The notes under the pieces were generated by a model. It was given only the letters and a program-made list of their open reading frames with translations, ran no database searches and was not told where the DNA came from. Below are positions 1-30,700 of a stretch of DNA of 64,000 bases, one piece after another; the stretch's first letter is position 1, and the number at the start of each line of letters is the position of its first letter. The position numbers and the translations under genes are program-made. The stretch is taken from assembly GCF_041260155.1 (NCBI RefSeq), contig NC_091946.1, forward strand, positions 20,425,353 through 20,489,352, written 5' to 3'. The DNA comes from Ptychodera flava. Its lineage: Eukaryota; Hemichordata; Enteropneusta; Ptychoderidae.

Positions 1-216
1 GGCTTGAAGGGCTTTTAAATCTCCAGTCTTTATTGTAGACATTTTCGTGAAGTTAAATCCGATCGAGTCAACTTCCACAGTATGGGCAGTATCATGTAAG
101 TACGTTTCTTTGTCTCAATTGGCGAAGGTCTCAAAGATGCAGTTTTCTGAATACTGTGAATTTACTCAACTTGGACCCGTTTAAGTACAATTAAGCGACT
201 GTGTTTCATGTCATAT

Positions 217-407
217 TAAACACCTATTACCTGGTCTTGAGCGCTATAGCGCCCGTTTATTCCCCCTAGGGGCCATGCGTTACCAGAAACACACATCGCT
301 ATTCCCCGAGGCCGTATAGGGTATAGCGATGTATTTCTGGTAACGAAAGACCACGAGGGGACTATACGGGTGCTATAGCCTGAATAAAGACCAAGTTATA
401 GGTGTTT
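217..407. repeat. Foldback (hairpin) inverted repeat, MITE-like
   Basis: Two imperfect arms of about 85-90 bp face each other. The outer ends read AAACACCTATTACCTGGTCT on the left and, reverse-complemented, AAAACACCTATAACTTGGTC on the right. Toward the centre both arms contain a CTATAGC motif, a GTTACCAGAAA-type motif and an ATCGCTAT motif. Such near-palindromes are typical of foldback elements. No protein is encoded and no clear target duplication was found. Confidence 0.65.
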
Positions 408-464
408 TGTAATACACCCCATGCTCACGCTCTTCTATGTTGTTTTAAATATTTGATGAATACA

Positions 465-797
465 TTATGAGAAGTTTACAAGGCGATTCTCAACAGTGTT
501 CATAGTGGTGCCAATTTCTTCACAACAAAGCCCAATGTCTTTAGCATACCGTATAACATTCGTGGTTGAACTTGAATCGTTGTTGTCAATAAGCTCTTTA
601 AGTTCATGTCCGGTTGAAATAGAAAATCTTGCTGTTTTACACACAGATGCTCGTTGCTCATCCCGGGCGCTCATCATGCCCTTATCACACGCCATTTTTT
701 CAAAGCGACAGACAGACGACACCAAGCTATGTTCACGTGACCGGGCAATTTTCGAAAACCATTTCCCTAGGGAAATAGTTTTCGGAAATAATGCCAT
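465..797 (-). CDS. Possible first exon of a divergent minus-strand gene
   Basis: A 110-residue open frame reads leftward. An internal Met at about 693 gives a start MACDKGMMSARDEQ followed by a segment around ELKELIDNNDSSSTTNVIRYAKD. That segment is reminiscent of the short N-terminal helices preceding integrase-like domains in invertebrate ZMYM2/KIAA1958-type proteins. This is a weak resemblance from memory. No second exon can be seen because the gene would leave the window on the left. It could be a chance ORF. If real, it would be transcribed divergently from ABCC copy 1. Confidence 0.25.
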   Translation of the reverse strand: MALFPKTISLGKWFSKIARSREHSLVSSVCRFEKMACDKGMMSARDEQRASVCKTARFSISTGHELKELIDNNDSSSTTNVIRYAKDIGLCCEEIGTTMNTVENRLVNFS

Positions 798-1038
798 CTG
801 ACGTCACTTCTTTCAAACAGTAGGGACAAGTCGTATATATTTTCTCGTGGCGTATTATGGCAAATTGGGACATGCAATGAGCAAATGAGCATGTGGCGTG
901 CTTTACTATGGGATAACATTCGCTTGTATGTACAATGAACACGACGACCAGTAAACTGATTATGAGTCATTTAGTGATTTTATCTAAGTAAACTGCTATA
1001 TTTTCTGTGTTAAAGTTTCAGATAATTGAAGAGCCGAG

Positions 1039-17576
<16,538 letters not shown>

Positions 17577-17910
17577 ATCTTTGAATGTTATCAACTGAGG
17601 AGATGGTATCCAATTCATTTGTGGTACGATAGTAGAGGGAATAGGAATAGCACCGGATTGACAGTTTCTCACATAGCACATTTATGGGATAGGTGCGTTG
17701 CCTTACCGACAGAGAACAGTGCAGTGAAATATGATTAGACGTCCTAAAAGATCTGTTTGAAGGGATAACTATCGAGAAAAGACACAGAACAAGATAAGTC
17801 GTGACTGTTCCAGAAAGCTGCAAGGTGCTTTGATTTTTCATACTGTTACCAAAATCTGTAGGAGAAGTGTACCATTGTATTTTATAGATGTAAACTGCAA
17901 AGTGATGAAC

Positions 17911-17940
17911 ATTAAAATCATGTTTAGTGCATCAAATAAA
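17911..17940 (+). terminator. Candidate polyadenylation signals of ABCC copy 1
   Basis: ATTAAA at 17911 and AATAAA at 17935 lie about 340-360 bp after the stop codon. They are consensus or near-consensus cleavage signals on the coding strand. No downstream GU-rich element was verified. Confidence 0.45.
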
Positions 17941-18211
17941 ATAGTTTTTGATATTCTTCATTGGCGTGATCTTTTTCCTCACCTGTATTTTAGATGGCAT
18001 TAGTCTGGCAAATGTCATATGCGTAAAAAATGTAAACACTTATTTATCAAACATACTATGGTGTTTGATGTAAGTTAAAAATTGTCTTCAATCTTCATCG
18101 TATAATTTAAATTTTGCAGCTATAATGATGAGGTGCATCTAGTTATGTTCACAAAATACATTGTTGCTAAACAAGAAACTCGAACAGGCGCCCTTCCAAC
18201 GACTGTGTCCC

Positions 18212-18541
18212 TTTAAGGTAGAATGTGCCTCGCATCATTGAAGTCTTCAACTTTTGCTTTTGTTTTCTTCAATGAAGCTTTCAACCATTTTCTTAACAAA
18301 TCAAGAATAAAAAAAACATGGGTCACAGTGCAAAAGCTGGAAATTGATATACAAATGACACTACTTTCACCGATATTTGAAATTCAAAATAGCCGTCTTC
18401 TCCGTGTTAACTCTATACAGAAATATAGGTGATTTTTTTCTCACTCCAAGTGCTTCAAAATGAGCCTCCACAAGAGGTAGATCAAAAAGGAATTGTAGAA
18501 ATTGAGTCTGACTATCTCTTCCCAAGGCGCATTCTATTAAA
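18212..18541. mobile_element. MITE A, sharing TIR with the Mutator-like element
   Basis: The left end reads TTTAAGGTAGAATGTGCCTC; the right end, reverse-complemented, reads TTAATAGAATGCGCCTTGGG. The inside shares blocks with MITE B, for example AATCAAGAATAAAA, GGGTCAC.GTGCAAA and ACCGATAT..GAAATTCAAAAT. It is about 330 bp with no coding capacity. The TIR matches both ends of the element at 24707-31085, the probable source of transposase. Confidence 0.65.
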
Positions 18542-20214
18542 TGTATATGTATAGCCAAGCAATGGCAAATAATATATAAAAATATACATGCCATTCGGTT
18601 GATTAATTTAAGGCATAATGAATGAGAATTTATCTAAAAATCTATGATCCCCAAGCCATTTGGCTGGTTGTTTTCATTTAGCCTTTTTCACATAGTAAGA
18701 TAAAGAACAAATACATTTACGAAAACTAACAGCATTTGGATCACTTTTAAGCTGAAGAACTTCAACGTCATCATAGGTACCTACAAGCTAGAGAGTAAAC
18801 TAATCTGACCTGATTTAGTACGCTTTTAATTTTTATGATTTTTACATGTTTTGCCCATTTGCATATTTGTTTTAAATGCGATCCCATTTGTACAAAATTG
18901 TACGTTTGACACACAATACCTCTTCACTTTAAACACTCAGGTGGACACAGGAACATACATGCATACAAACGTATGTATACAAATAGAAAAATGCAGACAG
19001 ACTGACACAGAAAATAGATGGATGAGATATAAGGACAATACAGAAAGGCAGACATGCTGTTGACGAGCATCGACTGATTTTAATAGCCTGCCATGCTATA
19101 CTTAGAAGAAACTCTACGCTAAAACTGAACATTCCCTCATTTCCGTTTCTGTGAGGTTATATATTTCCTGTTTTTCACATGAGAACGTTTTGTGACACTC
19201 ATCACAGGTATGTGGCAATTTGTTTTTTTAATTCCAAGGAACGTTGATATCTTATAGTGAAAATGTGACATGAGATGTCAAGTTACTGTCCCCTTCTACT
19301 CGAAAGTCAAAGCAATTGAAGGTGATTAGTCTTGCCGGTAAACATAATTGAAGCTGCTTTCGTTCTTTATATTATGTATGGCGTTCATAGTCTTTGGAGA
19401 TGGCTGCCCCGTGGACAGGTGGGTAACAAAGCCAATGGATTAAATGTCAAATTGACAACTTTATTCGGAGTATATCAATCGAATACACTCCCCTTTTGGT
19501 AAATTAAGTAGAAAAACAATGCTCAAACAGCTTTCATATTTCCAAAAATTTGTGGATAGACGGGGTCAATGCCTCTGGTATTTGTTCTTTCGACAGAGTA
19601 CAATAATTACATCGTAGCCCAATTCTCAGATCTGTTCTACAAATAAAGTACGTCTTTGTGGGCCTAGTTGTCCATTGAGAAAAACCCATTCACCATGAAA
19701 TTGGTTATAAACAAGAATGCTTATTGATGCTCCCGGACCTGCAGCTGCCGGTTGTATTCTACGGAGTAATTGTTTTGTAGCAATCATGAGCTCACTTTAG
19801 ACAGAGTCAGAGAGTGGCCAGAAAACAAACACAGTATAGTGACCTCACTTTGATGCTCAAGTTGAACTTCAAATGTTATTCTGTTCAAGTCAATTTTATT
19901 TATTTTCAAACTTCAAGGCAAATATCTTATCAGACGGCAACTTCTTTGTATTAGTGTTGGCTGATGAATCATGCCCAGTAACTTGTACACCTCAAAGCTT
20001 CAGTATGCAAAGATTGGCATAATGCGTATTCCTGAATACTGCACGTTTTCGCAACCTGCGTCGGTTCAAGATAATTCGATGACGATGTTTCCATGGCTTG
20101 TTAGTTTTTAATATGTCAAATAACTTCAATGGTCAACGAAACGCTTATCAATCACAATTTATTAAAACTGCGAAATTTCATGTATTTCACTTTTAGAGGT
20201 CATGCAGAGTTGAG

Positions 20215-20347
20215 ATGTCACTCAAACACGACGACGAACGCTGACCAATCTACCGCAGTAGTGTTTTAGGGACAGACGTGTTGATTCTGCTGATAATGTC
20301 ACGCAGCGAAGGAAATTAACGATAAAACCAATGGAGAACAACGATTT
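20215..20347 (+). pseudogene. Decayed first exon of ABCC copy 2
   Basis: It aligns to copy 1 exon 1 from ATGTCA to the donor GATTT/GTAAG, with a 3-nt gain near the start, a small insertion around TGTTTTAG and a TGA ten codons in. Confidence 0.75.
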
Positions 20348-20595
20348 GTAAGAACTTAGCAATTTTTAAAGTTTCAATGCCCTAAATTCGATTTATCACA
20401 ATGAGCCTTTGATATTGTCAAAGATTTAACACCCAAGTCCATTTCAATGTTTCATTAAACCAAAAGTCGTGCAAACGGCAAACAAAGAAGTCATATCATA
20501 TTTCACCCTTACGTTTAGAGTTACCACTGGAGAATCTCTAAATCTCTATTGAATTTTAAAGACCATGAAATGATATCCGGTCGAGTTTCCAAAAA

Positions 20596-20597
<2 letters not shown>

Positions 20598-20636
<39 letters not shown>
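20598..20636. repeat. (TC)n microsatellite in intron 1 of ABCC copy 2
   Basis: A pure CT dinucleotide run of about 38 bp. Confidence 0.9.
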
Positions 20637-20638
<2 letters not shown>

Positions 20639-22619
20639 ATTTAATGAAATTTGTCTTTGACGGATGCCAGTATGTACACCATATCTATATCCATTTTGTA
20701 TTGATTCTTTCTCATCTGTATACACGGTCATCATCAACAGGGAGAAATGCAAACGAGCATATGCTACTTCCGTTAACAAATCCCATTTACGATAAAGTTA
20801 GGATTTTGTACATGGTATGATGTGCTTTGCCATGTCGGATAAATTGTGGTTACGTACGTCAACTTAGAGTTTGATAGAATGTAAGGATTTTGCTGTAAAA
20901 TCATTGCATCGAGCAGTCATGTTGTTGAAGCAAGTCAGGAACCGGTGAAGTTGGTAGATGTAAAGGTGCCATCAGCCAGTCTGATAAAAAAGGATATGTT
21001 TATAAATATAACAACAAGATAGTCAGTGCAGTGGCTTTCAGGGTGTTCATGATCGAACAAACACATGCATAAGAGAAAGAAAAGTTAAGTATATTGCAAT
21101 GCCAGAATTCACTCATGTTTGAGCTAAAACGTTGCATCAAATCAGAGCATTCATAGCCATATTATTCGAGTTCTGAATCGTCTTAAAACGTCTGATGATA
21201 AAATCAAACGACTGCATTTTGCCATAATACTCTCGACATACGAAGCAAAACCTTACAATGGAATGCTTGATTGATTGATTTAACTAGCATATTGGTGTAT
21301 CCTATTGAACTCTGTTTAGCAGTAACACTGAAGAATGAACCTCTGATGACATCGTTGGTTACCAAGTGTATGTGTGTGTGTGTGCGTGTGGGGGGGGGGG
21401 CGGCTAGTGTTCGAAAGTGTTGAGTCCGATCTCATTATCCTTAACACATTTCAAATTCCCGTGGTAAATTTTATTTTTTTATTGTGCGCCGAATAGTGCT
21501 ATAAAAAGCTTCAAAAGAGTATTACGAGAAATTGCGATGACAATTATAATTGGACATTCTTAGGACTTAGCATAACAGAAAATAGAATTTTTTAAGGAAC
21601 ACTTGGCTATACCCTCCTAATATTGGGAATCAACGCTCGTCCAAGGTCGCCATACAGTCAGGTAACACACAACCACTTTATTCTATTGTTGAAGTGTATC
21701 ACGGGCCAAGTGTTTAATTATTCAGTCAATTTTGGTTCTGAACCTCTCGCAGACAGAGGATGATCCCTATCTTGCAAACGTTGCAAAAATATCTCACGTT
21801 TTGGGATTACGATGACTGTTTTAAAGTTATATGTTTCTTATCTTGTTAATAGCGATAAGAAACATTTAACAGAGGAAGAGTTTGGACTTTTCCCCTTTCT
21901 TTACCTAATGTGGTTGACTCCTCTTATAAAGAAAGCATACCGACATGGCTTAAAGTTGAGTAACCTTTGGCCATGCACAGAGTCTGACTCGACTGAATAC
22001 AATGCTCAAAGGTATGTGAACAGCTACGTCGCATGGTGTATCTATGTTGTTTACTATAAAATATAGTGTCAATGATTGCAGGGTCCGGGTGGGAGAGCAG
22101 ATATTATGATAGAAATAGTTAGGAATGCATATCTTCTTAATACGCCGCATCGATCCTACCGCTGATGTATTATACTTTCTTAAATTCAGCTTCTTAGATG
22201 ATGTTTAATTCAAAAACACCGGATTCTGATGGAGACTAATGATTCTGCCACTATTGTCTAAAATATGTTGTCTGTTGTCTCTACGATGCTGGCGGTGAAG
22301 CTCGTTTTCGATATAACTGATTACGCAAAATCACTAAACCTCTTCTAATTTTATCGGTAGATTGAACGAATTGTGGGAGGATGAAGTGCGCAGGAAAGAA
22401 AATGATAAAGCATCCCTACCAACAGTGTTTGTGAAGTTCACTAGACGGCGAGCTATCGCTTCTATAGGCTGTATGGGCTTTTTCTGTTTAGGATCATTCT
22501 TCAATACGGTAAGAATAACTTTCAGAAAAATAAGAGGTGACTGTCAAGATCTTTCACCAGTTATTCTCTCAATTATTCTCTTGTGTAGTGATGAATATCG
22601 TCATAAATCAAACTTATAC

Positions 22620-22624
<5 letters not shown>

Positions 22625-22687
<63 letters not shown>
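22625..22687. repeat. (TA)n microsatellite in intron 3 of ABCC copy 2
   Basis: Uninterrupted TA repeats. Confidence 0.95.
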
Positions 22688-22693
<6 letters not shown>

Positions 22694-23221
22694 CTTTGGA
22701 AGTACTTTCATTTTAACATAGCCAACTATCTATATCTATATGCATTCTTATGAGACGGACATTCAGGATACTTAGTATGAAGGATATTAAAAACATCAAA
22801 AGGAACAGCTAAATCACTGCTCTGCATGCTTCAACTTTGTTTTTGTTTTAATTTTAGATGTTACTACGCCATATGATCACCTGTGTTCAGGGGAATGAGT
22901 CAAATTTACTTTACGGCTTACGACTGACCTTTGGACTTGCATTGTCAGAATTAACGAAGTCAGTAGCACTTAGTGCTACCTGTGTAATGCAAGTCAGGAC
23001 TGCTCTACAACTGCGATGTGCTATCTTGACACTTATCTATAATAAGGTTCTGAAATTTCGGAACCTACAAGGTAAAACTATCGGAGCGGTAAGTTTATTC
23101 ATTCGAGGCACTGGACCTTGTACCATATTTGTTATAACACAACTGATCAAGCGTCCCCAATTTGGCCTATTCAATTCGCTGATTGAAAATAGTTTGAAGA
23201 GCATGAAGCACAAATTGAATG

Positions 23222-23860
<639 letters not shown>

Positions 23861-24587
23861 CTACCACTAGAAACTCACATGTCATAGCTCATGGCAATTA
23901 TTTTATTCGAATACTGTGGTCCTAAGATTCAATTAAATGGAATACGTCATTCACAAATTGTAATTAGCCTATTAATTAGCCATCCATGGCATGTATAAGG
24001 TAACAGAACATTTTGAAAAAGTGTCATATGTTTTGAAACGTTGATCACGAGATATAGTTGTTTGTAAGAGATGAATTTTCAACTATCCGAAATGGGACCG
24101 AAGCATACGTACATGTTGTCGCCAATAAGCAGAGGATCACATAAATTGTTAATATGAATTGAAAGAGACAATCCAAGAGACGGTACTTTTCAACTGTTGA
24201 CACGAAAGAAAATACCTTATATATTGGGAACCTTTTAAACCAAATATGTCTTTATTTAGAGACAGAAACGAATGTTCATTGATATTGTCGATAAAAACAG
24301 ACGATACACGAATGAAGGCGCAATCTTTGATTTTCATTTTAATGGGGTATCTGGTTTTGGCAAGCGAACTTTGTAAGATTGCTCAACATAATATCCCGGC
24401 ATAATATACAATGTCACGTATTATTAAAACATTTCATTAATAAGGTTTTCTTAATAGAGTTAAGTGTTCCCACATAATTGGTCAGTATTTCACACAGCAT
24501 TAAGCATAATAACATATTTGGATAACATCACATACTGGGTAAATAATATGCATTATCATATACCCCCCCTCATATTGCTACATCCTA

Positions 24588-24662
24588 GTGACGTTCACCG
24601 TAAAATATCAGCCGTGATATTTCACGGTAAACGTCGAGATATGCACGATGAACGTCATCACT
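24588..24662. repeat. Short palindromic foldback in intron 4 of ABCC copy 2
   Basis: GTGACGTTCACCGTAAAATA at the left is mirrored by pieces TTTCACGGTAAACGTC and GATGAACGTCATCAC at the right, giving a small cruciform-capable block. Confidence 0.5.
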
Positions 24663-24706
24663 TTTAGAGTTTTCCCAAACTGCATTTGCACTTTGTTTGT
24701 AAACAA

Positions 24707-27700
24707 CTTAAGGTAGAATGCACCTCGAAAAAAAAGTTTCTCTAATCACTTTGAAAATAATTCTATTGACTCTTTGTATCATAAGCTTCTAATTTTTTGG
24801 AAAAAAAAATGGGGTCATCCAGCTAAGTTTTGAGGAAAAGCGCCCTCTATTGACGACTGGTCTGCGTTTTTGCTATTTTTCATACGATTTTGGAAAACGG
24901 CTTGAAAAATAATAACTTTCTGAGGACAGTCACATTTCTTTACTATTCTGGAATCTAGACTTGATAATATTTCATCTATGCCAAATTTGACATTATGCTT
25001 CATTAATATGATGATTTTACAACCATTTAAATGTTCAATTGGCCAAACAAATTGCCTAAAAATTACACTTTTTTGTCATTTTTTAATACTTCCACACTTA
25101 AACTTTTTTTAGAATTTGGAAATTTTTTAATTTTTAATGTACTTAATAAAATTATGGGGAAAAAATGGGGGGTCACCATGGAAACTTTCAAGATAGAGGA
25201 GGTTAAACTTGGCATATGATGTTTTCAACAGTTCAGAGGTGGACAGGGAAGGCAGTTGGTTGCTATGGCAACTAGAAATTATGGTGAACCATAAAGGATG
25301 GAAAATATATTAATTTACAGGCCAACTTGAATCAACATTTTTAAGAAGAGGGACAGTTTATTCTCTTTATGGTTACCATGGTAACATGGATACCCTGCAC
25401 ACTTGTACACAAGTATTACATTGCCATCTCTCATAATCTTCATACATACAGTAATTCATCCATACATACACAAAGGAACATGCACATGCAGTAAAGTACA
25501 CTAACATACTTACATCTACATTCATATACACATGTGAATATATACAAATGTAAACAATACATGTATGTATTTGCCAGTTTATTCAGCAGGTGCTGTTGCT
25601 GTGTGTTAACTTGTATTGGCAAAAAGTATATATGTCCATTCTAATAAAAAGCATAAAGGTGTATTTTTATGAGAAATGTTCAAAAATACAACAAGAAGAT
25701 ATTTTGACACTATCATTTTGAAAAGTGTACACATATGGCATGTATTATTTTTTTGTTTTTAGTTACTCGTGGTTTACCGAGAAACTCTTCACTCAAGAGA
25801 GATGTTATACCTTCATTTCCATTCCTTTCAAATGCCAATTGCAAGTGGGAGTAATTCAGACCTGAACAGGCTATTTTGTCAGCCATACTAGAAGATATCA
25901 CCTTATCCCTAGATTTACATAAAGCAATTTTCAAAGAATTGAGCCTTATTTTCTTTCTCTGAAGGAAGTGCTGGTAATTCATCATAGATTTCAAAGAAAC
26001 ACTGTGATTCAATATATCACTAACACTGACACCTGCTGCATCAAGCAGAGTTTGTAAAGCAATAACATCCTCTAGTGCATTGTGGGCTGCATATTCACTG
26101 TTCACAAAATGTTTGTAAAGGTTGGGTGTGAATGGGATTGGAGATTAGGATACTTGGAGCGGAAAAGTGGAAGAGTATCCCCAAAGCCAGCAATGACACC
26201 AGAAAATTTAGCCTCAAGGCCTAACTTTGTGATTAACTTCAGTAAATATTTAACATCAAAGGCCTTAGCATTGTGACCTACAAGTAGACATGGTCCATTC
26301 AGCTCACATAAAAAACTTAAGAAGTTACACATAGCATCTCTTTGTGATAATGTGTCCACTTGTTTACCATTATAAAGTAATATACATTCTCCATTTTTGT
26401 CAACGATAGATAGACCTGTTATCTGGGATGCCTGTCTTGAAACATATGTGTTCTCTGGCAAAACATAGCAATCAAAATGTTTGCTGTTGTTAAGTGTATT
26501 TGCAGACAACTGAAGTATTTCAGCATCATCTCCTGTAAACAATAACAAGAAAACAATAACATGAATACATGTTGGCATGAATACATGTTGGGCAGAAACA
26601 GAGAAATAAATACTTTACAAATTTACTAACTATATTTTTTAATTTCTTAAAAAAGAGTTGTTTACTTAAAGTTACCTATTTCACTTCAAACCATATTTTC
26701 AAAAACTAATATTAAATCTAGTTTCCATTGCCAGCTTTCAGTCTGTCATCTCAAATAGTCTGTATCACGCTGTTGTTTCCTGTGGAAATGTTGTGCAGCG
26801 AAATGGGGTTAAAGGGTTGAGGCAGTAAACATCCCAATAGGTGAAATAAAGAATTCATTTTGCAGCAAAACAAAACTACATACACAAACACAGAAGGAAG
26901 TAAATGTATTTTAGTGCAGATTTATACATAATATTTATTTTGTAAAGGTATCATCTGACTTCTCAGTGTAATGTGTCCATAAAACACAGCACACACATTT
27001 ATTTTAGAGTAAGTCTATGTTCTTCTCTATTTTTTATGTATCAATTTTTTATATATCATTTTTTTTCTGTGGGGTCAAGAGATCAATAGGTAAATTTGAA
27101 GACAAGAATTAATGCTTGACCAATCAACCTGACAATGACATGAAGAAAATATTTATTCTAGGTGGGAAATGGGATTTGCCTTTCTTAATAGTGACTATGA
27201 CATCGAAATAACAACATGCGCAGTGAGTTGGTAGTAAGACCCATTAACAGTCACCTGTTTGAGAATATATGAGCAATTGCGATTCACATTCAATATTTCT
27301 TACCTAAACCAGATGTCTCTACATCAAACAATACAACATGTTCAATTTTCAACTGGTACTGATTCAAGTGTTGGAGTGGTGATTGGTGGTGGTATTTCAA
27401 GAGTGTCCTGCTCTTCTCTCACTGCTAAATCAACACTGGACTTGTAGGTTTCCCCCTCTCTCACTTCCTGACTGGCCATTTTGCTGTTTCTCTTTCCCTT
27501 TGATTCAAGTCTTCTCCTCTTGAACTGACGAGTACTCTGTATTTCATGTTGACGTTTTTGTTGTTCATCAAGCTTGATGGCGTATGATGCAGTGAAAGCC
27601 CCAGGAGATAGGTCAGCGCTACGATGCACCTAGATTTTTCAATTCAAGAATGTGAAAGAAAAAATGTTCTTTGATTTTGATTCTTGTTAATTGTGTAAGT

Positions 27701-30700
27701 TAATATTATGAAAGTAAATACAGTTAGATAAAATGAAAAACAGTAAACCCCTTCATGTTGATCTGTTACTGTTATGTATATTATTGTTGCATTTAACCTC
27801 TAATTGAAGTCAGTTACACTGCATTTTAGGCTTGGATTATCACATATCCACTGTCAGCTTATATGACTTAATGCAAACAACAAAAATGAAATGGTAATAC
27901 TATGCTTCAAATACAGAATTAATTTTCCTTCATCAAATTGCCAAAGAGTCTCCAAGCAGCTTCACTATAGAGATATAATGATTATGAGAAATTCGCTCAA
28001 AAGTGTTTACCCAGCAAACAATGTAATGTCGCGGTAACACAATGGACACATGGTAACTAACTACAAACTACTTACATCTGATATGTAGGAGTGACCGATG
28101 TTTTTTTGGGCAACGGATGCAGCAACTCGGAAAGCTAAACTTTCTGATTCACTGTAATGGTGGCATTTTGGTGCCTTTGAAGCTATACTATTATTCATGC
28201 TTTCATTTGCCTGGCTGCTGCCTAAGTTAGCCAATTTGAAGGACTGGCTGGCATATTTCTGGAACAGAGTTTGAAGAGCTTCTCTTAGGGCATCACCTTT
28301 GAGATCTTGACCAAATGGCAAAGTCTTGTGCTTATAATTAACTGGGTTTCTCTGGAAACCACACCATTTGGATGAACAACCATCATGTTCACCAAAGGCA
28401 TGAGGTGTTATGCATCCTAAAGCTGTACTGAGGGCATCAGGGTCACCTTTATTCTGTTCCACCACATAACTGAAACATTTCACCAAGTAGTTAATGACTG
28501 TACAGATAAGCTGTTTATGATGTTGCTTCATAGAATGCAGGTCATTACTAACATTTTTGACATGGTTTTTATCACTAAGTTTTCTGATTTCACTATTAAC
28601 TTCTGATCGGATGCGTAGAATAGTTGTGGTGTCATCATCACCTACAACAGTTCCTATTTCGACACTGTTTGCTTTGGCTTCTTTCAGCATTTCCACTATC
28701 ATAGCCGGTTCCATGGCTTTGGATGACCCTGTCCAGTTTTTCCTGCAGTCATGGTTACTAATGGGTACATCTTTCCTCAAAGCCTCTTTGCACTTTTTAC
28801 AATTTTTACACTTGACACTAAAGCCAATACACTTTCCGTTTTGATGCCCTATCATAGTGGCATGTCCTGGGATAGAAAATAGAATACTGTATTTACCTGT
28901 AGACTTATTAGTATCTTTTCAAGGTTATTTAGTCATGACTACAGCATTATTTTCTGCAAGCCTCTCATTTGTATTTCAAGATTATGTGTATTTCAAAGTA
29001 TCTTGTGGATCAGAAATGATTTGCACACGCTTCACTTTCTCGCCTGTTTATAATCAAACATTACAGTACGTATGGTATGCATATTTCTGAATGTAGAAAT
29101 ATCAACCCACCTGACAAACTATTGTAGCATTTTCCACTGCCTCGCTTCTGCCATCCTCCATCAACAGATACTGTTATTAACTCGTTAGTGTCATTTGATT
29201 GTTTACTGAAAAAGTTAACATAATTCCTCGTTATATATCTGGTAAAAATACACCAACATTTTGAACAATCTTATCTCATTACTCATGTCATTCAAAAATT
29301 TTGGATAAAAAGGGGCACAATTTATATCGGTTTTTAAAGAAAGTGACTAACTGCACAATTTTCAAGGGAAAACAAGAACTAAAATTACTTAGACCGTTGA
29401 TATCCATCATGTAGATCTGGGGATTTAGGACTGCAGCTTTAGGTAAATGATGGCTTTGGGTACTCAGTGTAATAATAAATAATAAATTAACCTGAATTTT
29501 TCTTTGTGAATAAAATCTGAAACTTACCATGTGACTTCCTTCTCTTCAAATAATGCACGTCTGACACTCTCCTTTGCAACATTCTCAATTGCTTTCCCAA
29601 CTTCTCTTTCACTCTTTTTAAGAGATTTATGGTGGATGGCCTTCATGTTCAAAACAGTCAGGAATTTGTTAATTTGGCGTTCACCAATTCCAGCATGCAG
29701 CATCGCTATTGATGTAACAAATATGAAAATGAAATTCTATGTAATCTGTGGCAGCTTCAAACAAAGTAATCATTCACTTTTCTCAATAATCAAGTATTTG
29801 TCTACAGAGCTGGAAGAAAAATGTGTACAATTAAAGAAGACAGAACATAACACGTACAAAACAACCACACTAAAATAATACAAGACTCCAGGAAAAATGA
29901 ATACAAAAATGATGCTTAACCGCATCAGTACACCGATCATTTCTATATAAAATGCTTACATCTATTCTGGTGAGAAAAATATGTCAGAATGCTATCAGTC
30001 ATGATTTCTGGATACAATGATCATTGAAAAATCTCCATGAATGTTTTCGTAAACGATTTCCAAAAACTGCTTATTTAGTCTGACGGGTAAAAATCTGTCA
30101 GAATCGGGCAGACATTTAAACATATTTTGAGTATCCAAGCGTACAATATTGTCAGTGCACAATCCAGTGCGAAATTATTTAGAAATATTGGATACGTAAT
30201 ATCATTTAAAATTTTTCAAAAAAACAACGATGCATAGCAAAAAATATGTTCCTACCTGCACCAAGTTTTGTGTTGATATCCCATACGACACCTTTGGTAT
30301 TTGGGTCCTTATGACGTTTCCCAAGAGGGACATAGTTGATGGCAGCACAGGCAGGATTGTCACACTGAATATACAACATACAGCCAAGCATGAATTTTTT
30401 GTCTCCTACACAAGAGCTTAGCGACAACGGCAAACTGCAGTGAAAGCAGTGTTCAAGGCCTTTCGCTAACACATCCAGTTCGACTATTCGTCTCCCCTCT
30501 CGCCAGTCGTCGTACTCGGGCTCAGCAAAAACATCGTCAGAAAATACGTCCGTGTTCAAATCATGCCGATCATCCGATGTTGTAACTTCAACATGCAGTT
30601 GAGGTTCGAAGGGCATGTTCAAGTCAGATTTTAATCGCTCTGCATAATATTTTGAGGGTGTCTCCTCTGTACCACAGTATAAGTGTTCTTGGAGAAACAG

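Larger units (their letters stand above)
1..1038. other. Upstream/intergenic region of ABCC copy 1
   Basis: No exon of the transporter array is visible here. The stretch holds a foldback inverted repeat (217-407) and a minus-strand open frame (465-797) described separately. The 240 bp before the copy 1 ATG would be promoter or 5'UTR, but I see no convincing TATA or initiator element. Confidence 0.5.
17577..20214. other. Intergenic region between ABCC copies 1 and 2
   Basis: It contains the copy 1 3'UTR, a MITE (18212-18541) and otherwise unremarkable AT-rich DNA. No exon similar to either transporter and no RNA gene is visible. Confidence 0.6.
20215..23088 (+). pseudogene. ABCC5-like: ABCC copy 2, exons 1-4
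   Basis: Exon 1 (20215-20347) aligns with copy 1 exon 1 and keeps its donor, but reads MSLKHDDER then TGA at 20242-20244. Exons 2-4 are clean: FPFLYLMWLTPLIKKAYRHG, LNELWEDEVRRKENDKAS and SNLLYGLRLTFGLALSE. An alternative ATG at 21812 runs in frame through the exon 2 acceptor (MTVLKLYVSYLVNSDKKHL), so a transcript starting in intron 1 could encode exons 2-4. Intron 3 carries a (TA)n run, and intron 4 begins just after GKTIGA/GTAAGT. Confidence 0.82.

Noticed and set aside
28557..28844. + strand frame opposite transposase exon 4
   Set aside because: Antisense shadow of a minus-strand exon with clear domain motifs.
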